From Amphibalanus amphitrite (Eukaryota > Arthropoda > Thecostraca > Balanomorpha > Balanidae), in the NCBI RefSeq assembly GCF_019059575.1, contig NW_024881587.1, positions 713,001 through 777,000 on the forward strand: a stretch of DNA of 64,000 nt, written 5' to 3'. How positions within the stretch are numbered: position 1 is the first letter of the stretch; each line of letters opens with the position of its first letter. The translations under genes and the position numbers were made by a program. The notes beneath the pieces were generated by a model, which was not told where the DNA came from, searched no databases, and was given only the letters and a program-made list of their open reading frames with translations. Positions 1 to 11,837 of the stretch are shown piece by piece.

Positions 1-2
1 AC

Positions 3-1312
3 CTGAAAGACAATGGCCAGGAAGTTATGGAGCGACACGGCGAGTGTGTCCTGCCACTGGCGACTGAAGAAGACGGAGAACGTCGGGTGGTCCTCGGGCG
101 CCTTCAGGAATGGTAGCGCTGCAGGCACGGACGCTAGTCAGGCAGAAAGGAACACCCAGGCTCTCACCGAAAACCATGTCGCAACAAAGAGGATCCTGAG
201 CAAAAAAAAAAACGAACCAAAATCGATTCTCAAACAAAACGACTGAAAACCTCGTCAAACCAATGCTGACCCCTGTCGCAACTGCAGCGCTTACCGAACC
301 AGTCGCGCCACTCGGGTCGGTTGTGAATCTCCGGAGCCATCTTCTCGAAGAACTCGTGGACCTTGTCGCGGTTGCGGTTGCCGGCCGTCTCAGTTGACGA
401 GGTTGCCTGGACCACGTACCGCCGCATCAGCGCGATACCCAGGTCCCGGGCGGCTGTGGGAGCAGAGCACACAAGTCACAGCCTCAGAGCCCAGAGGTTC
501 CAAGCAGCTGCTGCAGCAAAGCACACGTCATGAGCGGACAGCAGATGCCAGAGCAAAGCACATATGTCACAAGGTACTAGACAACAAAGAACACATGTCC
601 CAGACCCAGATCGTGGGCAACTGCTTCAGTTACAGTAATCTCAAAGGTCTTGGGCAGCTGCCAGAGCAACATACAGCAAACAAGAGAGCAAATGGGAGAA
701 GAGCAGACAGAAGCATATTAAAGAGATACAGTGAACCATGAAAACTTACCAATAATCTGATGAGCTTCCAAGTGCCTAAATATGTGTTTGTCTAAGTGAG
801 ACCACATTGTTCTTAGCTGCTGCAGCTCAAGGTTTTGAACACTGGACATGAGAATCTCCATTATCTTATCAACCTGAAATGAAATTATTGTCAATGTAAG
901 GTCCATGGTACCTTAGCTCATGTTCAAATGAATAGCGAGCAGTCAACAGAGTTCTAAATCACTCTATTTCTTCTTCTCATGTTGAGGAACTAATTGATCT
1001 CCTCCTGTTGCTAATTGAATTGACTGTTACCTATATTTATTCCAGAACTTGTATCAACCATTGACCAATCCACCACCCATAAATAGACCATAATTACTTC
1101 TAGTAGGTATGCAGAGTAGTCAAGAAAAATATGAGTCATAAACAAGAATACAAATCAAAATGCCTATTTATGCAGGACACTAATTCACTTACCCGGAAAC
1201 CATGATCCTTGCTGGCTTTAGCATCAGAATCAAAACTCTTTAATGCAGTAGCAAATCCCCTTGATACTAAATATTCCCTAACCAATGTGTCGGTGAACTG
1301 GATGTGAGCCAT
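3..1312 (-). CDS. WDR91: WDR91 homologue, 5' part (coding exons 1-4)
   Basis: Four coding exons read on the minus strand: 1312-1193, 873-750, 453-295 and 118-3. Each has AG/GT borders, and the phases are consistent (exon 1 ends after a full codon, exons 2 and 3 after one base). Exon 1 gives [20 protein letters not shown], exon 2 starts VDKIMEIL, exon 3 contains EWRDWF and exon 4 contains [20 protein letters not shown]; the order and motifs match the N-terminal region of WDR91. In animals WDR91 works with WDR81 as a Rab7 effector that lowers endosomal PI3P and drives early-to-late endosome conversion. The ATG at 1312 is chosen because homology begins there, and a likely acceptor (1319-1321) six bases upstream suggests a 5' UTR intron. 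The last visible exon ends with a GT donor at bases 1-2, so the WD40 propeller lies outside the window. Intron 1 (874-1192), intron 2 (454-749) and intron 3 (119-294) are short. Confidence 0.93.
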
Positions 1313-1318
1313 CTTGGT

Positions 1319-1457
1319 CTGAAAAACAGCAGAGTAAGCATTCGTCACCTATTTTACATCAAGGAGCTTTATAATGTTCAGAGATCATGGCCAATGAAAT
1401 TAATGGTGTGAAGTGCTTTAGCAAGGAACATAGTGAGAATAAATACATGAAGAATCA
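1319..1457 (-). other. Probable 5' UTR intron or 5' flank of the WDR91 gene
   Basis: Immediately upstream of the WDR91 ATG the minus strand has a pyrimidine-rich run ending in CAG at 1321-1319. This would leave only six UTR bases in the first coding exon. The upstream leader exon is not recognisable; the stretch up to about 1530 shows nothing else. Confidence 0.4.
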
Positions 1458-1533
1458 TTGACCTTTTCCTCGAAGAAGAAAAAAACAATGCCAAAAGTTA
1501 TATTTAATGCGATGAGCTTAGCTTTTCGCCACA

Positions 1534-1664
1534 AGCCTTCATCAAACCAACAAAATGACACAATACAAAATTCAACATTCATGAATTTTGTATCGTGTCA
1601 TTTTGTTTCAAAATTCATGAATTTTGAATTTTGTAGCATATCATTTTGTTGGTTTGAGAAAGGC
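1534..1664. repeat. Foldback (inverted-repeat) element abutting the Gypsy remnant
   Basis: The left arm (1534-1573) and right arm (1626-1664) are about 40-bp imperfect inverted repeats. Both contain AAACCAACAAAATGA and end in an AAAATTC/GAATTTT core. The loop between them carries a second, internal inverted copy (CATTCATGAATTTTG and its mirror), so the unit is a nested hairpin. It ends exactly where the Gypsy reading frame becomes open, so it may mark the truncation breakpoint. It is probably a small MITE; no coding capacity. Confidence 0.6.
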
Positions 1665-4630
1665 TTGCCCTGTTTGAGAAAGGTGCCCTGGGATTAACTC
1701 TGCACCCAGCTTCGCACACCATCTTCGATCTGGATGAGCAGACCTCTGCGTCAGAGGAGCAACTTCATCTCCCAGCTATCGACGGATACGCTCACAGGAT
1801 CCAGCTGAAGCCTGACGCTGTGCCTAAAGCGTTCAAGCTTCGTCGTCTGCCTCTCTCAGTCCGGGAGGAGGTGTCAGCCGAACTCAATCGACTTCTCCGA
1901 GCTGACGTCATCGAACGAGCAGACGCGTCTCAGTGGGTCAGCCCACTGGCTGTCACTCGCAAGAAGGATGGCAAACTTCGCATCTGCACTGATCTTCGAT
2001 GGCCGAACTCTCAGATCATCGCAGAGGTACATCCACTTCCCACCATAGATGACCTGGAGCGGAACCTACGAGGCACCGTCTACAGCAGGATAGACCTGAA
2101 GTCCGCGTACTTCCAACTCTGCCTGCATGAAGATTCCCGAGACATCACTGCATTCCTCACCATGGACGGCCTCTTCCGCTGGAAACGAGTTCCCATGGGT
2201 CTCGTCAGTTCTGGCTCTGCGTTCCAGAAGCTCCTGGACCAAGTCCTGGACGGGATCGCAGGATGTGGTCACTACCTCGACGACATCTTGGTGTCCGGGC
2301 GCACTCAGTCCGAGCACGACGCCCGCCTGCATGCCGTCCTGGCCCGGCTTCGCGCAGCTCGCATCACAGTGAACATGCAGAAGTCCGTCTTCTCCCAGCC
2401 TGAGGTCGACTACTGTGGTCACCGCCTGACGAAGCACGGAGTCGCACCTCTGCAGTCAGCAATCAGGGCTGTGGTGGATGCACCACACCCCACCGACCTC
2501 AAGGAGCTACGGAGCTTCATCGGCACCACCGCCTGGTTCAGCAGGTTCATCCCCGCCTACTCCACGGTGGTCCAGCCGCTGACTGTGATGTTGAAGAAGG
2601 ACGTCCCCTTCGAGTGGGGCCCAGCCGCGGAACACGCCTTCAACAGCGTCAAGAGCCTGATCTCCTCCAGTCCGGTGATGATGCCGTTCTCGCCGGCACT
2701 GGACACCATCGTCACCACGGACGCCAGTGACCGTGGTGCAGGCGCCGTCCTGACTCAGATCCAGGCGGACGGACAGGAGCGCCCAGTGGCCTACTGGTCA
2801 CGTTCCTTCACAGATGCTGAAGCGAAGTACTCAGTCTCCGAAAAAGAAGCGCTGAGTGCTGTGAATGCCATCGAGCACTGGCGGATCTACCTCTGGGGCC
2901 GCCACTTCACCCTACGAACCGACCACTCCGCGCTGACAACGCTGCTGTCGCCTCAGTCAGCCAACCGCGCAGGAGCTCGGATCGCCAGATGGCAGTCACG
3001 ACTGATGTCGTACTCTTATACCGTCCAGTACAAGCCTGGCCACAGTATCCCGGTCGCGGACACTCTCTCGCGACTACCGCTCCCAGACACCACTGCCGCT
3101 GAGACTGACAGTGACGATGTCGTCGCACTCGTCACTGATGCCGCTGCCGACGTCCTCACGGAGGACATCCGAGCCGCCTCAGCCGCCGATCCGGTGATGG
3201 AGAAGCTGCGTTCTACAATCCGCTTCGGCTGGCCCGACACGGCTCGCAAGTGCGCGCCGGACCTTCGCGATTACTTCGCCGTGCGCCAGGAACTCCTGTG
3301 CAGAGAAGATGGCATCGTCATGCGCGGACCTGAACGGGTCGTCGTCCCCGAGACGCTGCGCAGCAGGTACCTGGAGCTGGCACACGCCGGTCACCAAGGC
3401 GTTGTCCGGTCGAAACAACTCCTGAGAGACCTGGCGTGGTGGCCCGGCATGGCGACTGCTGCTGCCGCTCTCGTGAAGAACTGCCACGTGTGCTGTTCAA
3501 AGGACTCGGTGCTCGCCCAGCAGGCGCGACCAGCACCACTACAGCCCGTCCAGCTGCCTGACCGACCATGGTCCAAGCTCGGTATTGACATCGTGGGACC
3601 CATCTCCGCTGCGCCTCCTGCCGCACGGTTCGCGATCGTCGTTACCGATTACTACAGCAAGTGGCCAGAGATAGCTCTGACATCCACAGTCGAAACCGAT
3701 GACATCATCAGGATGCTCAGCGCTCTCTGGGCTCGAGAAGGTTTCTGCGATGAAATCATCAGTGACAACGGTCCACAGTTCTCAAGTGAGAAGTTCCGCA
3801 CGTACCTGCAGCGTCGCGGCATCACGCACCACCGGTCATCACTCTACTGGCCGCGTGGCAACGCTGCAGTCGAGCGGCTAAATCGAGAAGTCAAGAGCTG
3901 GCTGCAGGAAGCCGCCCAGTTGAGGCTCAGGACAGCAGACTCCTTCTCCAACCACGTCACACAGCGACTCGCGCTGTATCGGACGACCCCCCACTGTAGC
4001 ACCGGTGAGGCGCCGTCAGTACTGCTGCATGGACGCCGGATGCGTCTGAATCTACCAGTCGTAGAGGAAGCAGCACATGACAAGAGGATTTCCGACCGTG
4101 TCGCCAAACAACAGCGCCGAAACAAACGGAACTACGCTGCACGTAAAGGTGTGAAGCGGCCTGGTCTGCGGCCGGGGGACCTGGTCCGTGTGAAGAAGCC
4201 AGGACACGTCCCGAAGGATCAAAGTCGATTCTCGGCTCCAGTCCCAGTCACCCAGCAGCTCGGCCCAGCAACCTACCTGCTGGCTGACGGCACCAGAAGG
4301 AACGCGGCTCACCTGGCTAGCGTGCCTAGTGGCAGCCAGGATGGAACCGGACCTGCCACACCGCCGTCAGGCACAGCCGGACCCGTCACTCCGCTGCTGT
4401 CTCAGCCGCCGACTCAGCGGTCACCGACTCTACTGCGGGACCAGCCGCCAGCGCCACCGCCGGAGACAGCACCGCCATCTACAGGACGAACAACGCCCCC
4501 GCGATCACAGCCAGCCACCGCCGGCGCTGATAGCGCGGACCGTGCCGTGCCTGACTCTGATCTGGCTGAACACGAGCTGCCGAGATCGTCATTCGGTCGC
4601 CGTCGGTTCGTGCCTGTGAGGCTGCGCTGA
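1658..4630 (+). CDS. pol: Ty3/Gypsy pol polyprotein (RT-RNase H-integrase), N-terminally incomplete
   Basis: The frame is open from just after a TGA at 1655 to the stop at 4628-4630, with no ATG before the RT domain, so it is a fragment rather than a gene with its own start. RT: KKDGKLRICTDLR, then YSRIDLKSAYFQL, and the catalytic YLDDILV near 2273. RNase H: TTDASDRGAGAVL near 2716, with TDHSAL and a C-terminal VADTLSRLP. Integrase: an HHCC zinc finger (HAGHQG ... CHVCC) near 3380-3495, then a DDE core with GIDIVGP, ISDNGPQF and NAAVERLNRE; the second D and the E are 35 residues apart. The C-terminus is a Pro/Thr-rich tail without a recognisable chromodomain. The enzyme would copy retrotransposon RNA to DNA and insert it. 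The family resembles the K02A2.6-like Gypsy group; gag and protease are missing. Confidence 0.92.
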   Translation, partial: ERLALFEKGALGLTLHPASHTIFDLDEQTSASEEQLHLPAIDGYAHRIQLKPDAVPKAFKLRRLPLSVREEVSAELNRLLRADVIERADASQWVSPLAVTRKKDGKLRICTDLRWPNSQIIAEVHPLPTIDDLERNLRGTVYSRIDLKSAYFQLCLHEDSRDITAFLTMDGLFRWKRVPMGLVSSGSAFQKLLDQVLDGIAGCGHYLDDILVSGRTQSEHDARLHAVLARLRAARITVNMQKSVFSQPEVDYCGHRLTKHGVAPLQSAIRAVVDAPHPTDLKELRSFIGTTAWFSRFIPAYSTVVQPLTVMLKKDVPFEWGPAAEHAFNSVKSLISSSPVMMPFSPALDTIVTTDASDRGAGAVLTQIQADGQERPVAYWSRSFTDAEAKYSVSEKEALSAVNAIEHWRIYLWGRHFTLRTDHSALTTLLSPQSANRAGARIARWQSRLMSYSYTVQYKPGHSIPVADTLSRLPLPDTTAAETDSDDVVALVTDAAADVLTEDIRAASAADPVMEKLRSTIRFGWPDTARKCAPDLRDYFAVRQELLCREDGIVMRGPERVVVPETLRSRYLELAHAGHQGVVRSKQLLRDLAWWPGMATAAAALVKNCHVCCSKDSVLAQQARPAPLQPVQLPDRPWSKLGIDIVGPISAAPPAARFAIVVTDYYSKWPEIALTSTVETDDIIRMLSALWAREGFCDEIISDNGPQFSSEKFRTYLQRRGITHHRSSLYWPRGNAAVERLNREVKSWLQEAAQLRLRTADSFSNHVTQRLALYRTTPHCSTGEAPSVLLHGRRMRLNLPVVEEAAHDKRISDRVAKQQRRNKRNYAARKGVKRPGLRPGDLVRVKKPGHVPKDQSRFSAPVPVTQQLGPATYLLADGTRRNAAHLASVPSGSQDGTGPATPPSGTAGPVTPLLSQPPTQRSPTLLRDQPPAPPPETAPPSTGRTTPPRSQPATAGADSADRAVPDSDLAEHELPRSSFGRRRFVPVRLR

Positions 4631-4963
4631 TTGTATTTTCAGAACCACAGTGTCTGATTGTTTCGTTTCAGTTATTGGCTCTAACCGCGTTTCTGTATTA
4701 GTTTAACAGCTTCGAGTATAAGCTGTGTCGTGTCTATTTGGTGTATCATCCGGTGTCAATTATGTTCAACTTTATTGAGGTGGCGGATGTAGTGACCGTA
4801 GCCTATGAGTACCGTCGTACTGAGTACCGAGTACTCGTTTCTCTATTGTGTCGTTTCTTGTCCGCCACTATCGAAAATAAACAGTCTCCATCTTGGACGA
4901 ATCGTGGCGTGTCGTGGCCCGGGCCGTTCGACGGAACTACACAACCAGGACACTATATTGTAG
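1665..4963 (+). mobile_element. 5'-truncated Ty3/Gypsy LTR retrotransposon
   Basis: The remnant consists of an intact pol reading frame (reverse transcriptase, RNase H, integrase), a short 3' untranslated segment and a likely 3' LTR. No gag, protease, primer-binding site or 5' LTR is present, and the left break coincides with a foldback repeat. The pol frame is uninterrupted over about 3 kb, so the insertion is fairly young or the truncation recent. GC-rich codon use contrasts with the AT-rich flanks. Confidence 0.85.
4788..4963 (+). repeat. Putative 3' LTR of the Gypsy element
   Basis: After about 150 bp of post-pol sequence a purine-rich run (GAGGTGGCGGA) is followed by TGTAGTGACC, as expected for a polypurine tract and LTR start. 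The segment holds an AATAAA signal near 4877 and ends around TATATTGTA. The partner 5' LTR is absent, so both borders are approximate. Confidence 0.5.
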
Positions 4964-5308
4964 CCTAAAGCTCACCGCATTAAATATAACTTTTGGTATT
5001 GTTTTTCCTTCTTTGAGGAAAAGGTCAATGATTCTTCACATATTTGTTGAGATCAGAGCCACTTACATTAGATTCTAGCAAAGGAAAAACTTCTTGGATT
5101 GATCTTCAAACCACATTCAAATATTTAACAAGAATGCCTTCCTGATGTGATATTTGAGAATTAATATGCAGAATTGAGTATGTACAGTACAAGGCAACTG
5201 GCACAGTTCAGCCGAGTCCCAGGCCCCCCACCCAAGGTCACATTTGCACACTTAAAGTGACAGCCAGTGCTAGCCACAACTAAATGATAAAGAATATCAT
5301 AGTGGCAC

Positions 5309-6456
5309 ATATCAGTCGGGCGCACTAGGGTAATTCCGTTCCATTTATAGAAACGTTTCTACATTTGGAAACGATGTTCCATATATAGAAACACTTGTTC
5401 CAAATATGGAAACGCTGCGTTTCTATATTTGGAAATGGTAGGTGCACGCTCACCTGTTTGACGATCTTCGCAAGCTCTGGCGAAATTTCGCACAAAACGG
5501 TTACCACCAGTGACAAGCCAACATTTGAGTTTATAATCGCAAGGAGGCCCGAAGAAATCCATGGTGGCCCTTGGTAATGACGCCGATTTGATTTCCGGTT
5601 TGTGTAAAATGTAGAAGAAATTGCAAATAAGAGAAAAACTTCCATTAAAGGGACCCTCCCACCTTCAAAAAAGTTAATGAATTGGCATGAAAGTGATGTC
5701 GCTCGGTTCAGAAAGAGCAAAAACGAATATCTACCAAATTTCATCGAAAAATATTCACCGGTTTTCAAGATATTAGACTTTTACTTTTGTTTACTTTTTG
5801 GGATCTCCGCTGTTCCTAGCGACTTTATTTGAAAGTGCGGCATTTGTTGCGCGCAAAGCAGCATATACCACTGCGTGCTACAAAATGTTTTAGTCAAACA
5901 TTTAACTGACGTTCGAAAGCCTGATGACGTATCAGATTCCCGTAATGGTTAAGAGATAGGGACCACGCTGGTCCCACCCTGCAAGTAAAGGGAAGAAATT
6001 TCTTGAACACCATAAAGCTGCGGGGGTTGCGACCAGGATAAATGGTGGTTTCTGAGCCTGGCCGCAAACTTGGCTATCTCAACTCAAGACCAATGTTAAG
6101 GTGGGAGGGTCCCTTTAAGGTTTCCCTTCAAATATGACGTCCAGAACCCGATTTGGGCTGATTTTTGGCAGAATATTGGCTAATTTGGGCTTAATAGATG
6201 TTTTAAGTTTTGGCGAAATTGACGTGTCATTTTCACCTGAGTGCTTCCTTGTTGCCACTAGATGGCATTCCACCATCTAGAAAGTTATATAACGCATCTT
6301 GCTTTAAAATAAATCGTCCGGAAGGTTGGCGTTTCTATTTATGGAACGAGCGTTTCTATATATAGAACAAAAAACATTTCAAATATAGAAACGTTTCCAA
6401 ATATAGAAGCGTTTCTACATATGGAACGGAATTACCCTAGTGCGCCCGACTGATAT
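5309..6456. mobile_element. Non-autonomous TIR transposon (about 1.15 kb), host of a nested MITE
   Basis: The ends are perfect inverted repeats of at least 35 bp: the left begins ATATCAGTCGGGCGCACTAG and the right is its complement ending at 6456. Inside both ends lie subterminal repeats of the type GAAACG-TTTCTA(T/C)AT-TTGGAAACG, several per side in both orientations, which look like transposase-binding sites. There is no transposase. A 466-bp TTAA MITE (5649-6114) is inserted in the middle; short frames here are fragments of these repeats, not genes. The superfamily is not assigned. Confidence 0.85.
5649..6114. mobile_element. TTAA-flanked MITE, copy 1 (nested)
   Basis: A 466-bp element bounded by TTAA at 5645-5648 and 6115-6118, with terminal inverted repeats AGGGACCCTCCCACCTT. 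It is almost identical to 16586-17052. The TTAA duplication is typical of piggyBac-type transposition, but the TIR does not start with the usual CC of piggyBac, so the superfamily stays open. No transposase is encoded. Confidence 0.88.
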
Positions 6457-6459
6457 ACA

Positions 6460-8635
6460 ATAGCTTATTAAATCCTTTCTAACAATGAGGATGCCACAGG
6501 ATTTTAACAGAATTATAAAATGAAGGCACCTGCTTAAAAATGAGTAACATAAGCATTACTTGATGGTTCTGAGTCCAGGTGAGCAGCACCAGCCACCAAA
6601 ACAAAGGAAGTCTGATTTTAATTTTATTAATTCAGTGCTTGTAAATATCAGAAAACATCCAAGGTGCAAAAAACTGCTTTCAACCATTAGATGATTAGCT
6701 TGTGGCTGTGGACCTGTTGATTTGAAGAACAAAAACATAGCATAGCAGCTATGCAGATGAAATTCAGCTTATAAATACACGGGATAGACCCAGAGAAGAT
6801 AAATAATTACTCAAAACCTCATTAGTATCAATATTATATCTATAATTCGATAAAATACACACTCGCCTTGAAACTTTTTTGGCAACTACTGCGCCATTTA
6901 TGTATCAACTGACCAAGGGCGCCTAAATACAACGCTATTCAACTGTCATTTTTGCAGCCAACCTTAAATTTAAAAAAGTTTGAAAGAATGAGAATAAAAC
7001 TGGCACTACGCGAAACAAAATAAAAGTTTACAATTACTGTGTTAAATTTAGTGACCTAAAATGACCGCAGTAGTCCGAAAAAAGTTAACCAATATTTTTC
7101 ACCAGTAAGCTCGGCATTGAACTCAAAAACTACTTCAAAGACAAAATATACGCTTTCTGAAAGTATATTGTTTTTATGCAGTAAATCTCAGAAAACATCA
7201 TCACTCGATTCGCTATACGCGATTTTACATGTAATTTTGAATATGGTAAACTCAGATGACCCCGGTTACCTCGAAAGGTCAATGAAACATTTTCGCCTAT
7301 TCTGGGCTAAAGCGCGTCTGATGGTAGGTAGTATATAGGTATGGGCCTTGCGTCTGTTTACTGATAAAAGACGACAAACAAAGTAATAATTTCGCAGGTA
7401 ACTTTTCCACAAATAGGTATTTCGAATTCGTATCATAGCGAAGTACGGATATAGGTACCCAAATTTCCACGAAGTTACGCATAACTTTTCTAATATAAGA
7501 ACTGTGAGCTTCACCGATATCCTGGTTATCACTATGATGTCTAAAAGATAATTCTTGTATCCATATGCCGCTCCATTACATATGATAGTCAGCCTGTAAT
7601 TTGGACACGTATATTTCCACTCATTTGAAACGGCACGTTTCATTTTATGACATACCTACCTACCTAGAGACTACAGAATCTCACGTGATATAGCAGCAAT
7701 AGCAATACCGTCTAGGAAGACTGCCGATCAAGCACCATGTTTTCAACGTCACGAGCGCTCACTCGTGTACAATGTATATTGTACACTCATACATTTACAT
7801 TCGTATAGGGAACTAGATACTTGCGCTGATACATTCTTCACCACTATTATGGGTAGATACGTCCCATAGACCTCGCATTTCTACGGCGGTTATGTTTACT
7901 CAATTCCTTTCATCGGGGATATAACGCGATTTAATTCATAGATGATAATATTAAAACAAGCACAAAAATGATAAAAAAGCATCCACATGCATGAAACATT
8001 CTGTAAAGTGTAAAAGCTATTGAATACCTATCAAATAGAGAAAAGATGGCAGTTGTTTTTAATTATCTCTAAGAGTGTCGGTATCGGAGTACGTGCTTGG
8101 CACGTAAACAAACGACCACGCCCATGACCTGACTGTTGCATTGCACACTAAGGATATACAATATGCTCACATTACCAGTAATAAGGAATGACAGTAAGAA
8201 AACCACCTGTAATCATCACACCATGCATACACGACACATGTGTCGCCGCATATCATACAACATCCAGAGCACAGCACATCGCAGAAGGCGCATCACATCT
8301 GATCACTGATCCTCGCGGGAGCTGTCACAGCGCGGCGCCCCGGTATTGCTTCGGCCCACTTCCGGCGGGCGCCGGTTCGCCCCCGGCCTGAGCAGCTCCC
8401 GGTCGTGTTCCCGACTGGGCCAGGCCGAGCCTCCGACATCGCTCCCCACAGCAGCTGAACACCACCATCCCGAGCGAAACTTCTGTCCGTCCATGGGAGA
8501 GGGCACCGTGTCTTGGCCACGCCCGGCAAGCGTCCAGCCACGCGTCACGGGCGTCCCGCCACTCCCCCGAGGTGTCCGCTGCCACTCGCTCCAGGGAACA
8601 CTCGGCGTGTCCACCCGGTCGGCGCCGGAGTGAGC
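6460..8635. other. Intergenic/3' flank, no gene recognised
   Basis: About 2.2 kb of mostly AT-rich sequence between the TIR element and the ZIP13-like stop codon. Short chance frames only (for example 7266-7643 minus) with no recognisable motif. The 3' UTR of the transporter must begin at 8635 and run leftward, but no convincing poly(A) signal was located close by. Confidence 0.5.
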
Positions 8636-8814
8636 TCAGTGCTCGAAGGCGACTGTGACTGTGAGCATGACTAGCACACCGGCGGCCATGCAGAGGACCT
8701 GCTTCAGGCACTGGCGCGGCTCGCGCTCCCTGCACACCTCGGGTAGCACGCCGACCAGCGCGATGTGGATGAACCCGCCGGCGGTGAACGGCAGGATCCA
8801 GGCGGTGCGGTCCC
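8636..8814 (-). CDS. SLC39A13: ZIP13-like gene, exon 6 (C-terminal)
   Basis: Acceptor CTGACAG at 8821-8815, then [20 protein letters not shown] and the last membrane helix, ending in TGA at 8638-8636. It carries the conserved LPFTAGGF(I/L)(Y/H)IAL segment of LIV-1-type ZIPs. Confidence 0.92.
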
Positions 8815-11806
8815 CTGTCAGACGGGGCAGCAGAGGTCACACGCACGTCGACCCGGGCACGGCTGATCACACACTGAGGTGGTCTCAGATGGGGAACTGA
8901 CACAGCACAGCACAGCACAGTGAACATATCTCCAGCAGAGGGAACGGACACAGTACTGGGGAACAGACACAATACACAGCAAACGTATCTCCGGCTGCAG
9001 GTGAGGGACTGCAGGTGTTCAGATAATGACCCATATCTGCGCGGCTGGGAATAAAAAAAAAAACTCACGCCAGTCGTGCGATAGAAAAGAAACGTAAAAA
9101 GAAAAAGATAGGTAAGTTTTTTTGTTACAACCGAAACGCATGTTGTGAGGATTCATAAAACCACAGCCATATTTAACGTGCATGAATGTATCGTGGATGT
9201 CTCGACTGCCTAAGCACGAATAACTTTAAACGTTGCATCGAGTCAAACGACTTGACGTTTAACGTTGCGACGCCGCTAAACTGGCGGGTAATGAACCGGT
9301 CGGTCACCGTTTGCTGTCGGAGGACAGGTGTGGCCAGAGCGGCGCTGGCGGACGGGTAGTGCTATCGGCAGGTGTCGGCCGATAGTGCGTGAGGCAGTGT
9401 CGGCCGGCCTGAGTGCCACTTGGACAGCGAGCGGTCAACTCGTTGCAGAGCCACTTGTCGGTCAGACAGCCGCACCCGCCGGCCTCAGCTATCATAAACC
9501 GCACAGAGACAGCTGGTAAGCGACAGGCTGTTTGCTTTATGAGTTGACCCGGGCTTGTCAATGGCAACACTCGAGCAATTCACAGCTAATTAATGTGGTG
9601 GTGAACTGCTAGTTGCTACCACACAACATAAATACATTCATTTATCAAATGCTGTAAAATGGTTTTATGAATACCTGGTAGAGTGCGGCATTGCCCATAA
9701 AGGTCGTTCTTTTTTCTCTTTTTTTTTTTTGCTTTGCTTATATAGTGACACCTGACACGGCACATTAATACTAATAGCTCATCATTAGAAGCATTGGAAT
9801 ATTCCCTCTCCGGTCCAGATAGGGTTGGTCACAGTGGGTTGGTGACCGTCTCACTCTCGTCAAACGTCTTTTTTTCGCGATCGCTAAAAACGCGTCAGCG
9901 ATTAGAGAAGTGATATTTGGCATTTGACCGTGATTTAAGGAAGATATTTTGACACCAACCGCATTTACAGGTCAGGTCAGGTCAGGTCAGGTCACCGAGC
10001 CTGACAATTATTTCCCGGCTCATCTTTACCCAGTGTCTAGTATCTACCGTACACCCCGTTTCATCGTGAAACACTACTCCACGTTGCAGTCGACAAAAAC
10101 GAACGTTGTGAGAATGCCGCCTCTTGGCCGTCTCAACCGGTATCCAAATTTAGTGACGCTTGCTCGTGAAACAAAGAATTGGTTCGTTTCACCTCCTGCT
10201 TCTGCTCGGGGGATTTTCATTAACGACACAGATACACGGTGCAGGCCTCCGCTATTTGGACAATGGATACGCCATAGGTTCGAGAGCGAAGTGCTCCTTG
10301 CAACAGCAGAGTGCGGTCAGTTCGGCGCGCCCCGTGACCCATCTGACCCGGAGAGCGCACACAGATACAGTGGGTTATATAACAGACAGAAACCAAACAG
10401 TGGGCCCGCTACTCGAGGCGCCGATACCAGGAGCGCGCCGACAGATGGGTGGAGCGCTCTTCGGCGATACGTCAGGTGACCTCGTTGCAGCCATCCCACT
10501 GCACTACCGTTGGAACGAGGAGTCGCCCTGTGCACTTTGCGCCGCGGCGCTGTGGGGAGCCTGCATGCATGCACTAATGCTGATCTCATTGTGTTGGGAC
10601 CCGCTGAGTGGCAACCCATGCGGCGGAGTATCATCATGGGGGAGAGTTTCATTGGTGTTTTCAACGGGGAATCCAACGAATGTATTATGGTCAGCTTTCT
10701 GTATTATGATTCACTGTTTAAATGTTGAGGCCACTGTGAACTGGACGCTGAGCTGCTGTTTAGCCGGTGTAGAGGAGTGCCTGCAGGATACGCACCGAGC
10801 GCGCGCGGATCGTCGGCCAGCAGGGCGCTGATGGCTCCAGTGATGCCCAGTGTGGCGGTGGCCAGCTGCGCCTTGGCCGCCTCCCACCGACTGAATCCTG
10901 CTCGCAGACAGACACACGGGTTACCACGTCAGAACGGTGGCACACTGAGAAAGGACGAGTGCGGTTACTAGTTACTCGCATGTCATTGTTTAATTTAAAC
11001 TTACATGCACCCGAATTCAAGTTTAAAACTTATGCCAATGCCAACATGACAATAACACAATGCCCACATGAATAAAAGAACGAAGAAGCACAGTTTCCAC
11101 ATTTCCTGGCCTCATTAGTGCAAAAAGTTCACTTGAAACTTAAATCGAGAAAAATTAACTGAGTTTATTGCGCTCAGTTATGGGAGCTTTTATACCTATA
11201 ATTAAGTGAGATGATAAATATAAGTGTTTCCACTGTTCGCTTTGGCTGCTGGGGGGCGGGTCGGCACCCACCTGATTTGAGCAGGATGGCGAAGTCGCCG
11301 ACCTCGTGCGGGATCTCGTGAATGAGGATGGCGAAGGTGGTCAGCAGGCCGATGCGCGTGCTGGCTAAGAAGCTGCCGCCGATGGCCAGGCCGTGGGTGA
11401 AGTTGTCCACGCTGTTGGCCAGCAGGTTCAGGTAGCCGGCAGCCTGCAGCGACCGGGGGCGTCAGCGCTCAGCTCAGCGAAAAATGCACGGGGTGGACAC
11501 GGCAGGGCTGGCTCACATAACAGAACACGACCGCACGTTTTGATGCACGGATAAAAGCTAACTAGGTGCCTACAATCAAAATGGCTGGACTGAGCCCACA
11601 TTTTCAAGATTCTGTGCCGCCCCGCCAAAGACACCGCGTTGCCCCGCCGTGACGGTCCGACTCGCCTGTTTGGGTGGCGGCCTGGGTGGCGCCGGCGGCG
11701 GCTCAGCGGCCCCCTTCACGCTGCCGTTCAGCACCGTGTGCCCGGCCGGCCGGCGCCTCAGCTCGCCGGCTCCGTTCGGCGCCCGCTCCGGCTCCGGCTC
11801 CGGGCG

Positions 11807-11837
<31 letters not shown>

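Noticed and set aside
5325-5768. 147-codon minus-strand frame
   Set aside because: Half of it repeats in the MITE copy at 16523-16705; it is transposon DNA without coding signature.
8325-9068. 247-codon minus-strand frame over the last transporter exon
   Set aside because: It is in a different frame from the real exon 8814-8636, which has clear ZIP family homology and splice phase; the long frame is a shadow.
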